DNA of 64,000 nt. Origin: Bernardetiaceae bacterium (GTDB taxonomy: Bacteria; Bacteroidota; Bacteroidia; Cytophagales; Bernardetiaceae). The translations under genes were made by a program, and so were the position numbers. Where the stretch lies: assembly GCA_020832465.1 (NCBI GenBank), contig JAFIER010000011.1:1-64000 (forward strand). Reading direction: 5' to 3'. The notes below the pieces were generated by a model. That model ran no database searches, was not told the DNA's origin, and saw only the letters and a list, made by a program, of their open reading frames with translations. This document shows positions 28,789 through 37,951 of the stretch, in pieces. Position 1 is the first letter of the stretch, and each line of letters begins with the position of its first letter.

Positions 28789-30321
28789 ATGTATCAAAAG
28801 ACAAAAATTGCGCAGGAGATAGACTGGTTTACTGTCATCATATTTTTGATTATGGTGGGCTTTGGTGCTATGAATATTTACGCTGCTGTATATAATCCTG
28901 ATGCTTCTTATAGCTTAAGCCACATGCTACTCAAAACAAATGGTGGCAAACAGCTTGTATGGATTGCCGCTGCCTTAGTCATTGCTACAGTCATTGTACT
29001 GCTGGATATGCGCTTTTTTAGTTCTTTTACTTGGGGCATTTATGGGATTACGATGCTTCTTTTGGTAGCCGTATTGATATTTGGTCGTGAAATAGCGGGT
29101 TCAAAATCGTGGTTTGATTTGGGTTTTATACGTTTTCAGCCTGCTGAGTTGGCAAAATTTGCTGCTGCTTTGGGTGTTGCGCGTTATTTGAGTCGTGCTC
29201 AAGTTGATGTTTCTCGGTATAAGAATTTAGGTGTTTTGATTGCAATTATTGGCTTGCCCGTATTTTTAACGATGCTTCAAGGCGATACGGGTTCTGCTTT
29301 AGTATTTTCTGCTTTTTTTGTTGTTTTTTATCGCGAGGGTATGCCCGCTTGGATTATGGTCGTGGGGCTTTCAATCATTGCGCTTTTAGTAACGACGCTC
29401 ATTATGCTCAATGATTTATGGGCTTTGCTTTTTGGTATTATTTTTTGGGGTGGCGTAGCGGTGCTGGCTATTCAGTTTATTGATTTTTTTAAACGAAAAA
29501 AAGAAGACCGTCCTAAGTACTTCATATTTACGCTTTGCTTACTGCTCAATGCTTCTTTTTTGACCATGTCTTATTGGCTTCCACTTCTTGAGTATGATTT
29601 TGAAGAGACTTTAAAAGTGTCGCTTTTGAGCGTATCAGAAGCGAAGCATAATCTATTGCTTTTGGTTGCTGCAGGCGGTGTATGGCTGGTGTTGAGCTGG
29701 GGTATTCGTTTTTTATCTGATAAAAAGTATCATTGGACAGCCTTTGTGGGTACTATTGTTATAGCTACTATTTTATGTGTGGCGGCTTTAGATTATTTTA
29801 TCAAAGACATTTTGAAGGAATATCAGCGCAATCGTTTGGAGTTACTTGTAGATCCTACGAAAGACCCTCGTGGTATTGGTTTTCAAGTGGGGCATTCTAT
29901 CAATGCTATTGGTTCTGGTGGGCTTTGGGGCAAAGGTTTTTTGGAGGGCACTCATACAAAGCTCAATTATGTGCCTGATCAAAGTACGGATTTTATTTTT
30001 TGCACTGTAGGCGAGGAGCATGGCTGGGCAGGAAGCTTATTTGTGCTTTTGTTATTTTTATTGTTATTTCTACGGCTTATACATTTAGCGGAGAGGCAAA
30101 AATCGCGTTTTTCGCGTGTGTATGGGTATTGTGTAGTAGCGATTTTATTTTTTCATTTTTTGGTTAATATTGGCATGACTGTGGGTCTTTTTCCTGTGAT
30201 TGGGATTCCATTGCCTTTTTTTAGTTATGGTGGTTCTTCGCTTTGGAGTTTTACGGTTTTGCTTTTTGTTATGATTAAGTTGGATATTCATAGAAAGCAA
30301 GAAATTGTACTGGCGGGTTAG
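28789..30321 (+). CDS. rodA: SEDS peptidoglycan polymerase RodA
   Basis: Polytopic SEDS-family glycosyltransferase that polymerises lipid II for side-wall growth with a class B penicillin-binding protein. The 510-aa protein has about 12 hydrophobic segments; the catalytic Asp166 lies in MLQGDTGSALVF, and FQPAELAKF, NAIGSGGLWGKGF, DFIFCTVGEEHGWAG and the C-terminal PFFSYGGSS are family signatures. It is longer than typical RodA (~370-420 aa) because of an extra membrane-loop section around residues 195-350, seen in other Bacteroidota. No mre or pbp gene is nearby. Confidence 0.9.
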   Translation: MYQKTKIAQEIDWFTVIIFLIMVGFGAMNIYAAVYNPDASYSLSHMLLKTNGGKQLVWIAAALVIATVIVLLDMRFFSSFTWGIYGITMLLLVAVLIFGREIAGSKSWFDLGFIRFQPAELAKFAAALGVARYLSRAQVDVSRYKNLGVLIAIIGLPVFLTMLQGDTGSALVFSAFFVVFYREGMPAWIMVVGLSIIALLVTTLIMLNDLWALLFGIIFWGGVAVLAIQFIDFFKRKKEDRPKYFIFTLCLLLNASFLTMSYWLPLLEYDFEETLKVSLLSVSEAKHNLLLLVAAGGVWLVLSWGIRFLSDKKYHWTAFVGTIVIATILCVAALDYFIKDILKEYQRNRLELLVDPTKDPRGIGFQVGHSINAIGSGGLWGKGFLEGTHTKLNYVPDQSTDFIFCTVGEEHGWAGSLFVLLLFLLLFLRLIHLAERQKSRFSRVYGYCVVAILFFHFLVNIGMTVGLFPVIGIPLPFFSYGGSSLWSFTVLLFVMIKLDIHRKQEIVLAG

Positions 30322-30365
30322 TCATGGGCTTTAGAATGGAAAAGTTTTTTATCGGCTTTGGAATC

Positions 30366-31673
30366 TTATTTCAAGAATGTGCGCAAGTAGTAAAGTGCGG
30401 GCAGTATAGTAAGGCAGGAGGCGAGTAGTTTGGCTTGTAAGAATCCAACGATACCATTTGAAGCGGTGAGCCAATAAGCAGCCCCGATATAGATGAGTGC
30501 ATATATAAGCTGTAAGATCATAAAACGCTTCATCTGTGTGGCGGCAAGCAGCAAATTTCCTATAATAAAAATTCCGAACTTAGATAGGTCAGCGGGCAGT
30601 ATCCATAAAAACCAATCGGCGTAAGCTACAAAGTCTTCACTATACAAAGCACGAGTCAGCATTTGGCGAAAGCCATAAACTATGCCTAATCCGATTAGTG
30701 AGGATATTAAAATCAAAGGTATAACTTTTTTTAAATAGTTTTGAAGCGCAAGGGGCTGTGTGATGCGTGCCGATACTTGTGGAAAAAATAAACTCATAAA
30801 AGTAGCGGAAAAAATCATTGTATAACCTTCAGATACTTGCAATATAGCCTGCCAAAATCCTGTCAATTCCTCTCCAAACATCAAGATAGCTTCTCTTCTA
30901 AGGGCAAAATCAGTGAGTTTATTGAGCAAAACAATAGCACTGGCTGTAAGCAAAAAAGGTATCATGAGACGCAGTACTTCGGGCTTAAAAAAGCAAAATG
31001 TAAGTTTGGTTTCTCGCAAAAGGTAGAGGCTACACAATAGGGCTACGCCCTGTCCAGTGCCATATACTAAAAGGGCATCAGCTTGGGAAAGGTGGTCTTT
31101 AAGGGTATAAAGGGCGAGTAGAGCTGCCCAGCCCGCTACGGAAATCGCAATACTATATGCTTTGATTTTTTGCATTGCTAAAAGCAGGGAGACAAAAAGC
31201 AACTGCCAAATATGCACAAAAAGAAGTAGCAACCAAAACCATGAAAAAGAATCAAAAAGCAACTGGAACTCTTTCCAAAAAAAATCAGCAAATACTGCAC
31301 AAAATCCTAAGAAAAACAGCAAAATAATATTGCTCAACCAAAAAGCTGTTGATACCCAAAAAGCAGCTTTTTTTTGTGTGGGTAAATATTGCGCTAAGCT
31401 CCAGTATCGCAGTAAGGCTTTATAGCTTCCTTCGCCGGCAAGGAGAAGAGGCAGGCTCAAAAAATTGCGAAAATGCGCTAATAACGCCAAACCAGAAGCA
31501 CCAAAATAAATAGCAAAAAATTTATTGATTAGCACAAAACTCAAACCACGAGCTATAACGGATAGAAAAGTAAAGCCCGAGTGTTTTAAAAATAAAGTTT
31601 TGCGCCAAGCAGTCTTTAAAGCCGCATAGCCATGACGATAATATCGTCTATTTGGGATTCGTTGCCTTGCCAA
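30366..31673 (-). CDS. Wzx-like polysaccharide flippase
   Basis: Membrane protein of up to 435 aa with about 12 hydrophobic segments, resembling O-antigen/enterobacterial common antigen flippases (SVIARGLSFVLINKFFAIYFGASGLALLAHFRN). It probably moves lipid-linked oligosaccharides across the inner membrane. The start is odd: the frame has no ATG or GTG before the first helix, only a TTG at 31673 inside the 3' end of the SpoIIE gene (stop at 31616). Translation may depend on coupling to that gene. Downstream it converges on rodA with a 44-bp gap. Confidence 0.75.
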   Translation of the reverse strand: MARQRIPNRRYYRHGYAALKTAWRKTLFLKHSGFTFLSVIARGLSFVLINKFFAIYFGASGLALLAHFRNFLSLPLLLAGEGSYKALLRYWSLAQYLPTQKKAAFWVSTAFWLSNIILLFFLGFCAVFADFFWKEFQLLFDSFSWFWLLLLFVHIWQLLFVSLLLAMQKIKAYSIAISVAGWAALLALYTLKDHLSQADALLVYGTGQGVALLCSLYLLRETKLTFCFFKPEVLRLMIPFLLTASAIVLLNKLTDFALRREAILMFGEELTGFWQAILQVSEGYTMIFSATFMSLFFPQVSARITQPLALQNYLKKVIPLILISSLIGLGIVYGFRQMLTRALYSEDFVAYADWFLWILPADLSKFGIFIIGNLLLAATQMKRFMILQLIYALIYIGAAYWLTASNGIVGFLQAKLLASCLTILPALYYLRTFLK

Positions 31674-33568
31674 TTGTCTAACTCTACTGCTAATTTTTTA
31701 GATTGCTCCTCGAGGGGAAGCGCACTGATTTGATGTAAAAAACTTCTAAAACGCTTTGTCATATATTTCATACCTTGCTCGCCTCCAAATTGGTCGGGGT
31801 AGCCATCGCTATACATATAAATGATGTCATTATTTTCAAAAGAAAAACTGCGCTCTTCGAAGCTAGGTTTTTCTTTATTTCTAAAAATACCGATGGGCAT
31901 GCGAGTGCCTTCATATTTTTTTAACTTACCACTACTCACGTGGAGCAGGGGGCGATAAGCACCTGCAAAATTTACTTTTTGCGTTTCGTAGTCAATCATA
32001 CAAAGGGCTAAATCCATACCATCACGGCGAGGTGCTTTTTCTGTATTGCGTTTGTGCGAAAAAAGCTCAATAATACTGGCATCTAAACGGTTAAGGATAT
32101 CAGCAGGCGATTCGCGTCCTTCCTCTTTGACAAGCCGATTGAGAATAGAATGCCCTAGTATAGACATGAGCGCACCTGGTACGCCATGCCCAGTGCAATC
32201 TACGGCAGCAATCCAAACTTTTTTATTTTTTTGTACGAACCAGTAAAAATCTCCTGATACGACATCGCGTGGACGATAAAAGAGAAAGAAATCATTAAAA
32301 GCTGCGCGCATATCTTCAATATCGGGTAGGATAGATTCTTGAATGCGCTTAGCATACTGAATGCTTTCGGTCATGCGTTTGTTTTGCTGTTCGATTTCTC
32401 TTAGTAGCTCAACTACTTTAAGGCTCTCGGCAAGCTCTGCCTGAGTTTTTTGAAGTTTTTGCTCAGCAGCTTTGCGTTCACTCACATCGAGGAATGAAAT
32501 AATCTCGAGGCTAATTTCATTGATTTGAACTTTCCGGGCTTGCAACTCTATAGGGAAGCTTGAGCCATTTTTTCTTACCCCTCTAAAATCTTGCAATTGA
32601 CGCTCTCGGAGTTGCTCGGGTGCGAGCCTAAGCACATCTAAATCTTGGCGTTCGGCTTTGAGTAGGCTACGTGCATCTATGCCCAAGGCTTGTTCTATGC
32701 TTTCGTAACCAAACATTTTCAAAAAAGCGGGGTTTGCTTCTGTAATTTTCATTTGATTATCTACGAAAGCGATACCCTCGAGTGTAACTTCTGAAAGTAT
32801 TCGGAATCGCTCCTCACTCTGCTGTACATTTTTGAAGGTTTTGATAAGCTGCTTTTCTTTGATTAAAGCATTTAAATCAGAGGCTATACTCGGTCTTAGG
32901 GTATCGAGAAAACGCTTGAGTTTTTCTGTTAAGGGATTGATAGCCAAAACTTCTAATACGCCATATACCTGTTCGTTATAAAGCAAAGGAATAGCATAAA
33001 AAGCCTTAGCTTTGAGCTGCACATCGGCTATTCTTGTAGAAAAATAATCAGATTTATTTTCTTGTATTTCAATAACTTCACCGCTTTCGGCAGCTTGCCC
33101 TATCCAGCCTTCTCCTATGGCAAATGTTTTTTTACTTAATTTTTCAGTAGCTACGGCATAGCTACCAGCGACAAAAAAAAGTTGTTGTTGCTTATCAAAG
33201 TAATACAAAACAGCTTGATTTGCCTTGATGAAGGGGATAAGCTCATCTAAGAGTTTGTTACACCAAGAGCGCAAAGTTTGCTCTTCTTGCCAGCGCATAA
33301 CGGCTGTAAATTTGGCAAGGGAGGCGTTGATAAACTGTTGCTCTTCGAGTAATAGTTTATCGTATTGCATGCGCTCATGCGCTTCTACAAAATCATTAAC
33401 TTGCGTTATTTTTTCTTGTACTAACTGCGCCTTCTCGTTTTCGATGGCTTGTATCTTCTGCTCGAGGGCTTGTATTTGATTTTGAAGGCTTTCAATTTGC
33501 TCATCGCGCTGCTTGATAGCCACTTCTTGATTTAGTTTCGGGTTTCGTATATCAAAGAAAAAACTCAT
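31616..33568 (-). CDS. GAF-PAS-SpoIIE protein phosphatase
   Basis: Cytoplasmic PP2C-type Ser/Thr phosphatase, 650 aa, of the RsbU/SpoIIE class that acts on anti-sigma-factor antagonists. Order: coiled coil at ~13-75, GAF domain at ~85-240, PAS domain at ~250-370, coiled coil, then the SpoIIE phosphatase at ~425-650 with PRDVVSGDFYWF and AAVDCTGHGVPGALMS supplying the metal-binding Asp residues. The gene lies 17 bp after the CHASE3 sensor gene, so the pair is an operon. No anti-sigma or STAS gene is nearby, so the target is unknown. Confidence 0.88.
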   Translation of the reverse strand: MSFFFDIRNPKLNQEVAIKQRDEQIESLQNQIQALEQKIQAIENEKAQLVQEKITQVNDFVEAHERMQYDKLLLEEQQFINASLAKFTAVMRWQEEQTLRSWCNKLLDELIPFIKANQAVLYYFDKQQQLFFVAGSYAVATEKLSKKTFAIGEGWIGQAAESGEVIEIQENKSDYFSTRIADVQLKAKAFYAIPLLYNEQVYGVLEVLAINPLTEKLKRFLDTLRPSIASDLNALIKEKQLIKTFKNVQQSEERFRILSEVTLEGIAFVDNQMKITEANPAFLKMFGYESIEQALGIDARSLLKAERQDLDVLRLAPEQLRERQLQDFRGVRKNGSSFPIELQARKVQINEISLEIISFLDVSERKAAEQKLQKTQAELAESLKVVELLREIEQQNKRMTESIQYAKRIQESILPDIEDMRAAFNDFFLFYRPRDVVSGDFYWFVQKNKKVWIAAVDCTGHGVPGALMSILGHSILNRLVKEEGRESPADILNRLDASIIELFSHKRNTEKAPRRDGMDLALCMIDYETQKVNFAGAYRPLLHVSSGKLKKYEGTRMPIGIFRNKEKPSFEERSFSFENNDIIYMYSDGYPDQFGGEQGMKYMTKRFRSFLHQISALPLEEQSKKLAVELDNWQGNESQIDDIIVMAMRL

Positions 33569-33585
33569 AACGCATTAGGGATTAT

Positions 33586-35967
33586 CTATGATTTTAGAAT
33601 AATTGTGCCTCGCGAAGCTACACCAATAATTTCGCCTGTGTTACTTTCTATGGGCATATAAGAGAGCTCAAAGGTGTCCCCATTGCTTACTTCTTGCCCT
33701 AATCTATCTATTTTTTCTTGCACTTTAAAGTGCTCACCAGCAAAAGCACGGCGGTAGTAGCTTTTGTATTTTTCAAGCAATTTTTTATCTTCAAAAAGAT
33801 TATCAAAGGGCACACCTTCATAGATATCTATGCCTTGCGCTTCAAAATCATCTTTCAATAACTTGCTGATAAACTGAACGTTAAAATTTGTATCTAATAC
33901 AATAACGCTATCACTCGAGTTATCAATAATCGCATGCAGGCTTGCTTCTTTCTTTTCCAAATTTTGAATTACATCTTGCATTTGCGATTGTGTAGCGGTA
34001 AGCTCCTCGAGGTTTTGTCGCATTTCTTCTTCTTGGGCTTGAATTTGCCAGTTGGCTTCTTCGGCGGCAGCGAGTAGCGCTTCGGTGCGTATTTGCGACT
34101 TACGAGATTCTGTAATGTCTCTTTTAAAGACGGAGATGCCAATAACTTTATTATGGCTATCTTTTACAGGATTAAAATGCAAGGCATAGTATATTTCTTG
34201 TTCGCCTTGTTCTATGCTTACAGCATCTCTTTGTGGCGTTTCTGTATCAAAAACGAGTTGGAAATAGTTTTTGTAAATAGGTTGCTCGTTTTCGGGGAGT
34301 ACGTTCCATATAGACTTATTAGCCTCTACCTTTTGTCCGTTTTTCTGATAGCGTTGCTCAAATGATTTGTTGAATACTGTAATTTCATAATTGCTATTGA
34401 TAACAAATATAATGTCTTCTGTATTATCAATAAGCGCACGCAATCTGACTTCTTTGTTTTCGACTTCTTTAAGAATTTGCTGGATACGCTCCTGCGTAGT
34501 GCGCATTTCTTCGGCTTGTTGGCGCATTTCTTCGGTTTGCTCCGAGAGTGTTTGTTGCGACTCACGGCTTTCGGCAAGTAGTTGCTGTGTGCGCATGTTG
34601 TTTTGAATATTGCTAAACATAACGGCAATATTTTTAGCAAGTCGCATCAAAAACTTTTGATTTTCTTTATCTAAGCTTTGTAAAAGGCAAATTTCGATAA
34701 CGCCTTCGGTGCGCTGATTTTGCACTAAAGCCATAAGTGTAAGTGCTTCGGGGCGAATGCTTACAAGTGGGCTTCCGATGCGATTCATTTCTATTTCAGC
34801 ATCAGAAAAATACAAAAATTCTTGCGATTTAGCTGCTTGCCCGAGTAGGCCTTCTCCAAAATTATATTGTAAAGGCATTTTATCGGGGTTATAAGCGTAT
34901 CCGCCTACGGGCTTCAAGAATTTTTTATCGTTATCTTCTATAGTTTGATAAAAAATAACCTCAAGCGCATTAAGTCTTTTGGCAATATGGGTAGAAATAA
35001 TATCAGCAAAAGTTTCGACATTTTTATCATAATGTTCGCGCATGATGGCATCAAAATGATTCAGACCCGTTTCGAGCCATTGCTGCGCTTCCATAGCGTT
35101 TTGCTTTTGACGCAATTCTTTTTCAGCTATAATAAGTCGCTTTTCATTTTTTTCAACTTCTTTGTATTGCTCTTGCAGCTCAGCCTTTTGTTTTTTAATT
35201 TCGTCTTGTGCGTAGGAAAGGTTTTGATTTGCATTTTGAAGCTCATCGGCATAGATTTGTGCCTGCTCGAGTTGCTCCTCGAGTATCATAAAGGCTTCGT
35301 TTTTGCGCTTATATTCTATATAAATGCTATACACGGTAAACAAAAGAAGAAAAACGGTAAGTCCCGTACCAAAAATTTGTATTTGTCGAAAAAAAAGACC
35401 ACTTTTAGCAAGCATATCGTTTTTCATTTCTAATTTCTCAGATTGTTGTTGCCGTAGCTGTTCGATTTCTTGTTGTATTTGTTTTGTGAGTGCTTCTCCT
35501 TGCATATCTTCAAGTACACGGGTAATGGTATCGAGCGTACCACCTCTACGCAACTCGATTAAATCTTCTAAAAACGCAAAATTATCCTTTATATTCCTTC
35601 TTAGATTTTTTATTTTCTGTTGTTTTTCATTAGCATAATCTATAGTCAGGACTTCTACAAGGTCTAATTTAGCTGTAAGCGTATCCTTAGCGGCATAAAA
35701 GTCAGATAAATATTCCTCACTCGAGGATATTAAATATCCACGTTGTGCGGCTTTGCCTTCGATAAAAACTTTCTCGAGCACATCTAGCTCATGGGCTATA
35801 TCGCGTGCTTGACTAGCATTTTCGCTTGATTGATATACCTGATCGGCATAATAAATACCAAATAGCAACAAGCCAGAAGCTATTAGGGCTGCAACAGCTG
35901 TAAAATACACCGTGCCGATGCCTTCACGTCTTACGGTTTGTTTAAAAATATTCTGCGCTCTTTTCAT
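33586..35967 (-). CDS. CHASE3-GAF-PAS-PAS membrane sensor without an output domain
   Basis: Membrane sensor of 793 aa. TM helix at ~20-42, a periplasmic CHASE3 domain at ~43-190 (EGKAAQRGYLISSSEEYLSDF is typical), second TM at ~195-217, coiled coil to ~300, GAF at ~305-455, coiled coil, PAS at ~510-630, coiled coil and a final PAS at ~675-793. The protein stops in that PAS domain: no kinase, cyclase or phosphatase is attached. It is upstream of and 17 bp from the SpoIIE phosphatase gene, so it probably passes its signal to that protein by contact. Confidence 0.85.
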   Translation of the reverse strand: MKRAQNIFKQTVRREGIGTVYFTAVAALIASGLLLFGIYYADQVYQSSENASQARDIAHELDVLEKVFIEGKAAQRGYLISSSEEYLSDFYAAKDTLTAKLDLVEVLTIDYANEKQQKIKNLRRNIKDNFAFLEDLIELRRGGTLDTITRVLEDMQGEALTKQIQQEIEQLRQQQSEKLEMKNDMLAKSGLFFRQIQIFGTGLTVFLLLFTVYSIYIEYKRKNEAFMILEEQLEQAQIYADELQNANQNLSYAQDEIKKQKAELQEQYKEVEKNEKRLIIAEKELRQKQNAMEAQQWLETGLNHFDAIMREHYDKNVETFADIISTHIAKRLNALEVIFYQTIEDNDKKFLKPVGGYAYNPDKMPLQYNFGEGLLGQAAKSQEFLYFSDAEIEMNRIGSPLVSIRPEALTLMALVQNQRTEGVIEICLLQSLDKENQKFLMRLAKNIAVMFSNIQNNMRTQQLLAESRESQQTLSEQTEEMRQQAEEMRTTQERIQQILKEVENKEVRLRALIDNTEDIIFVINSNYEITVFNKSFEQRYQKNGQKVEANKSIWNVLPENEQPIYKNYFQLVFDTETPQRDAVSIEQGEQEIYYALHFNPVKDSHNKVIGISVFKRDITESRKSQIRTEALLAAAEEANWQIQAQEEEMRQNLEELTATQSQMQDVIQNLEKKEASLHAIIDNSSDSVIVLDTNFNVQFISKLLKDDFEAQGIDIYEGVPFDNLFEDKKLLEKYKSYYRRAFAGEHFKVQEKIDRLGQEVSNGDTFELSYMPIESNTGEIIGVASRGTIILKS

Positions 35968-36127
35968 TGAAAATAAAAAATTGTTATGCTAAAACAAAAG
36001 TCTTGTAAATATATGAATTATATTTGTTTTACGGATACAGATTTTGACTTTTAACGAGCAGTAACTTGTATTTTAATATTTTAACCTATACATCTTACCA
36101 CAAAAAGCAGCAGTGCGCACTAAGATT

Positions 36128-36739
36128 ATGTATATTACTGTACTTACAAAAAACGTAAAAGGCATTTTTTGTTTGCTTTTTATTGTTTTTTTTACTTTTT
36201 CTTCGCTCTCGGCTCAAAAGCTATCTGGCGGTGTGCATGGCGGTCCTATTTATGCGCGTATGCTCAATATCGATAACAGCCGAGGGTTGGCCGGCAGTGG
36301 AGGCGGTTTTTTGATATGGGATTGGCGTGACAATTGGGCTTTTCGTGCCGACCTCAATTATAGCATAAGAGGTGGGCGTTTGCCTTATTTCGACCGCAGA
36401 GCCTCCATGCGTTTAGATTATCTTGAAACAATTCTATGGACGCAATATATTTTTTTCGGACAAGGTTTTCACTATCAATTTTCGGCGGGGCTATCAGGCT
36501 CTCAGCTCACACGTGCGAGCTACCTCGCTCAAAATGTTTACTCGGCGATAAATCCCCAAGATTATGGTATCGTATTGCGTATCGGCTTTCGCCGGAACTA
36601 CGGGGCTTTTCAGTGGTTGCATTTGGGCGCACAGCACTACTGGGGGCGCAATCGGATATTTGCACAGCTCCCTTTTGAGGCTTTTCATTCGGTTTTTCAG
36701 ATTGATGCCGGCTATACCTTCCCATTGAAAATTCGGTAA
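36128..36739 (+). CDS. Small outer-membrane beta-barrel protein
   Basis: About 203 aa. A hydrophobic signal (GIFCLLFIVFFTFSSLSA) ends before QKLSGGVHGG. The remainder has alternating strands with Gly/aromatic residues (GGFLIWDWRDNWAFRADLNYSIRGG, HYQFSAGL, QWLHLGAQHYWG) and a C-terminal strand near AGYTFPLKIR, as in PorT-like or OmpW-like barrels. The frame is open from a GTG at 36113, but the ATG at 36128 is preferred. Its last 246 bp overlap the 3' end of the convergent phospholipase-type gene. The barrel-like pattern in the overlap suggests this is the true coding strand there. Confidence 0.6.
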   Translation: MYITVLTKNVKGIFCLLFIVFFTFSSLSAQKLSGGVHGGPIYARMLNIDNSRGLAGSGGGFLIWDWRDNWAFRADLNYSIRGGRLPYFDRRASMRLDYLETILWTQYIFFGQGFHYQFSAGLSGSQLTRASYLAQNVYSAINPQDYGIVLRIGFRRNYGAFQWLHLGAQHYWGRNRIFAQLPFEAFHSVFQIDAGYTFPLKIR

Positions 36740-37768
36740 GTAGCCGTAGTTTTTATATTTATCTGGGAGGTTGCCTTCAAATTGGTCATCTTCACGGCTT
36801 TTAAATTTACGATTTTTCTGCCAATCTTCCATTTCCTCTTCGATGGCTTTGCGCTCCTCTTCGCTGAGGCGTTTCTCGATAAGTGCATCTAAATCGGGCT
36901 TGCCCGCATTGACCCAGGCTGTAAACCACAAATCCGCCACCATTTTGATTGTACTTCGCATCTGGCGTTCGACTTGCCCACCAAGCATCGTATGATAAGC
37001 ACGTGAAAAGGGTTCTGAATAGGCTTTTACGGTAATTCGACCTCGCGTCTCGAATGTAAATTTTTGATCGTCGCCCATGCGTTCTGTAAGTTCGCGTTCG
37101 AAGCGAAATACAGAATCTAAGGCTAAATGTGCTACGGTTACAGCATTCCAAGCCCGTCCAAGTACATCGGGTTCATATTCTGCCCCTTTTTCAAAGAAAA
37201 AATCATATTCATTGGAGTAAAGCTCGGGTAGGCGAGACTCCCAAAAACCGTGAATACCATACTGACCGCTCATCTGTCCGTTATAATTCGATGTAGTGTG
37301 TAGCGGAACGTTGCCATCGCCAATATAATGACCTAAATCCGCAGAATAAAGTAGAATTTGTTTGACATCTTTGTTGCGAAAAGCACGCGTAAGGCGGTCC
37401 GTCATTACTTCAATATGCCAAGGTACAATGCCGTAAGCCTTGAGCGTATCTTCGGTATATTTAGCTACTGCATCTTTCCATTTGCGTGGCATTGTATAAA
37501 TAGCATCTGCGCCGTAGTGGTCAATGTCTATATAATGACGCGGGGCCTCACCCTCTACGGCATAACGCCTGCGGTCTGGATTTACAGAGTTTTCTGTCAA
37601 AAATTGAATATGAGTTTTATAGAATCCTATCATCTCGGGTGGCATTAAAAATACAGCCGTACGGTTAATAAGTTTATGACCAAAAAATCCCCAAGCTGAT
37701 GCCTTATTTGCCGAAAGGCTAAAAAATAAAACACTAAAAACTACAAAAAAAGTATATAAAAATCGCAT
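36494..37768 (-). CDS. Zinc-dependent phospholipase C/S1-P1 nuclease-like secreted enzyme
   Basis: Exported zinc enzyme of about 424 aa. The signal peptide (MRFLYTFFVVFSVLFFSL) should be cut before AWGFFGH or WGFFGH, leaving the N-terminal Trp typical of this fold. Metal-binding motifs are HYIDIDHYG, DLGHYIGDGNVPLH and HGFWESR, matching the His/Asp/Glu trinuclear zinc set. Similar Bacteroidota proteins are annotated as zinc-dependent phospholipase C or S1/P1 nuclease; the substrate is not known. The frame is open from a TTG at 37807, but the ATG at 37768 fits the signal. The last ~85 residues (after NYGYLPNFQW) look unlike the family and overlap the barrel gene, so the native end may have been lost. 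Confidence 0.78.
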   Translation of the reverse strand: MRFLYTFFVVFSVLFFSLSANKASAWGFFGHKLINRTAVFLMPPEMIGFYKTHIQFLTENSVNPDRRRYAVEGEAPRHYIDIDHYGADAIYTMPRKWKDAVAKYTEDTLKAYGIVPWHIEVMTDRLTRAFRNKDVKQILLYSADLGHYIGDGNVPLHTTSNYNGQMSGQYGIHGFWESRLPELYSNEYDFFFEKGAEYEPDVLGRAWNAVTVAHLALDSVFRFERELTERMGDDQKFTFETRGRITVKAYSEPFSRAYHTMLGGQVERQMRSTIKMVADLWFTAWVNAGKPDLDALIEKRLSEEERKAIEEEMEDWQKNRKFKSREDDQFEGNLPDKYKNYGYLPNFQWEGIAGINLKNRMKSLKRELCKYPIAPPVVLCAQMQPLKSPVVPAKADTQYDTIILGIYRRVNILSEVARTCELRA

Positions 37769-37885
37769 ACCTAAAATATCTTTTCTAATTTTGACAAACT
37801 GAAACAAAGGCGTAAAGCACTAATAAGATTTGAAATCCTCAAAGGAGGTTGGATTATTTATGCGAATATCTTATTTATTTTCCTA

Positions 37886-37924
37886 AAAAAGAAAACCTTA
37901 GCCTAAAAAATGCTAAGGCTAAGG
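37886..37924 (-). terminator. Rho-independent terminator of dapD
   Basis: On the minus strand CCTTAGCC and GGCTAAGG pair around a 13-nt loop and are followed by TTTTCTTTTTT. It lies 28 bp after the dapD stop. Confidence 0.85.
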
Positions 37925-37951
37925 CTTTGTTCATGATTTGTTTAAATAGAT

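Noticed and set aside
34945-35433. A 162-codon plus-strand frame with hydrophobic stretches inside the CHASE3 sensor gene.
   Set aside because: It is antisense to well-recognised CHASE3/GAF coding sequence and is Phe/Leu-rich as expected for the complement of coiled-coil codons.
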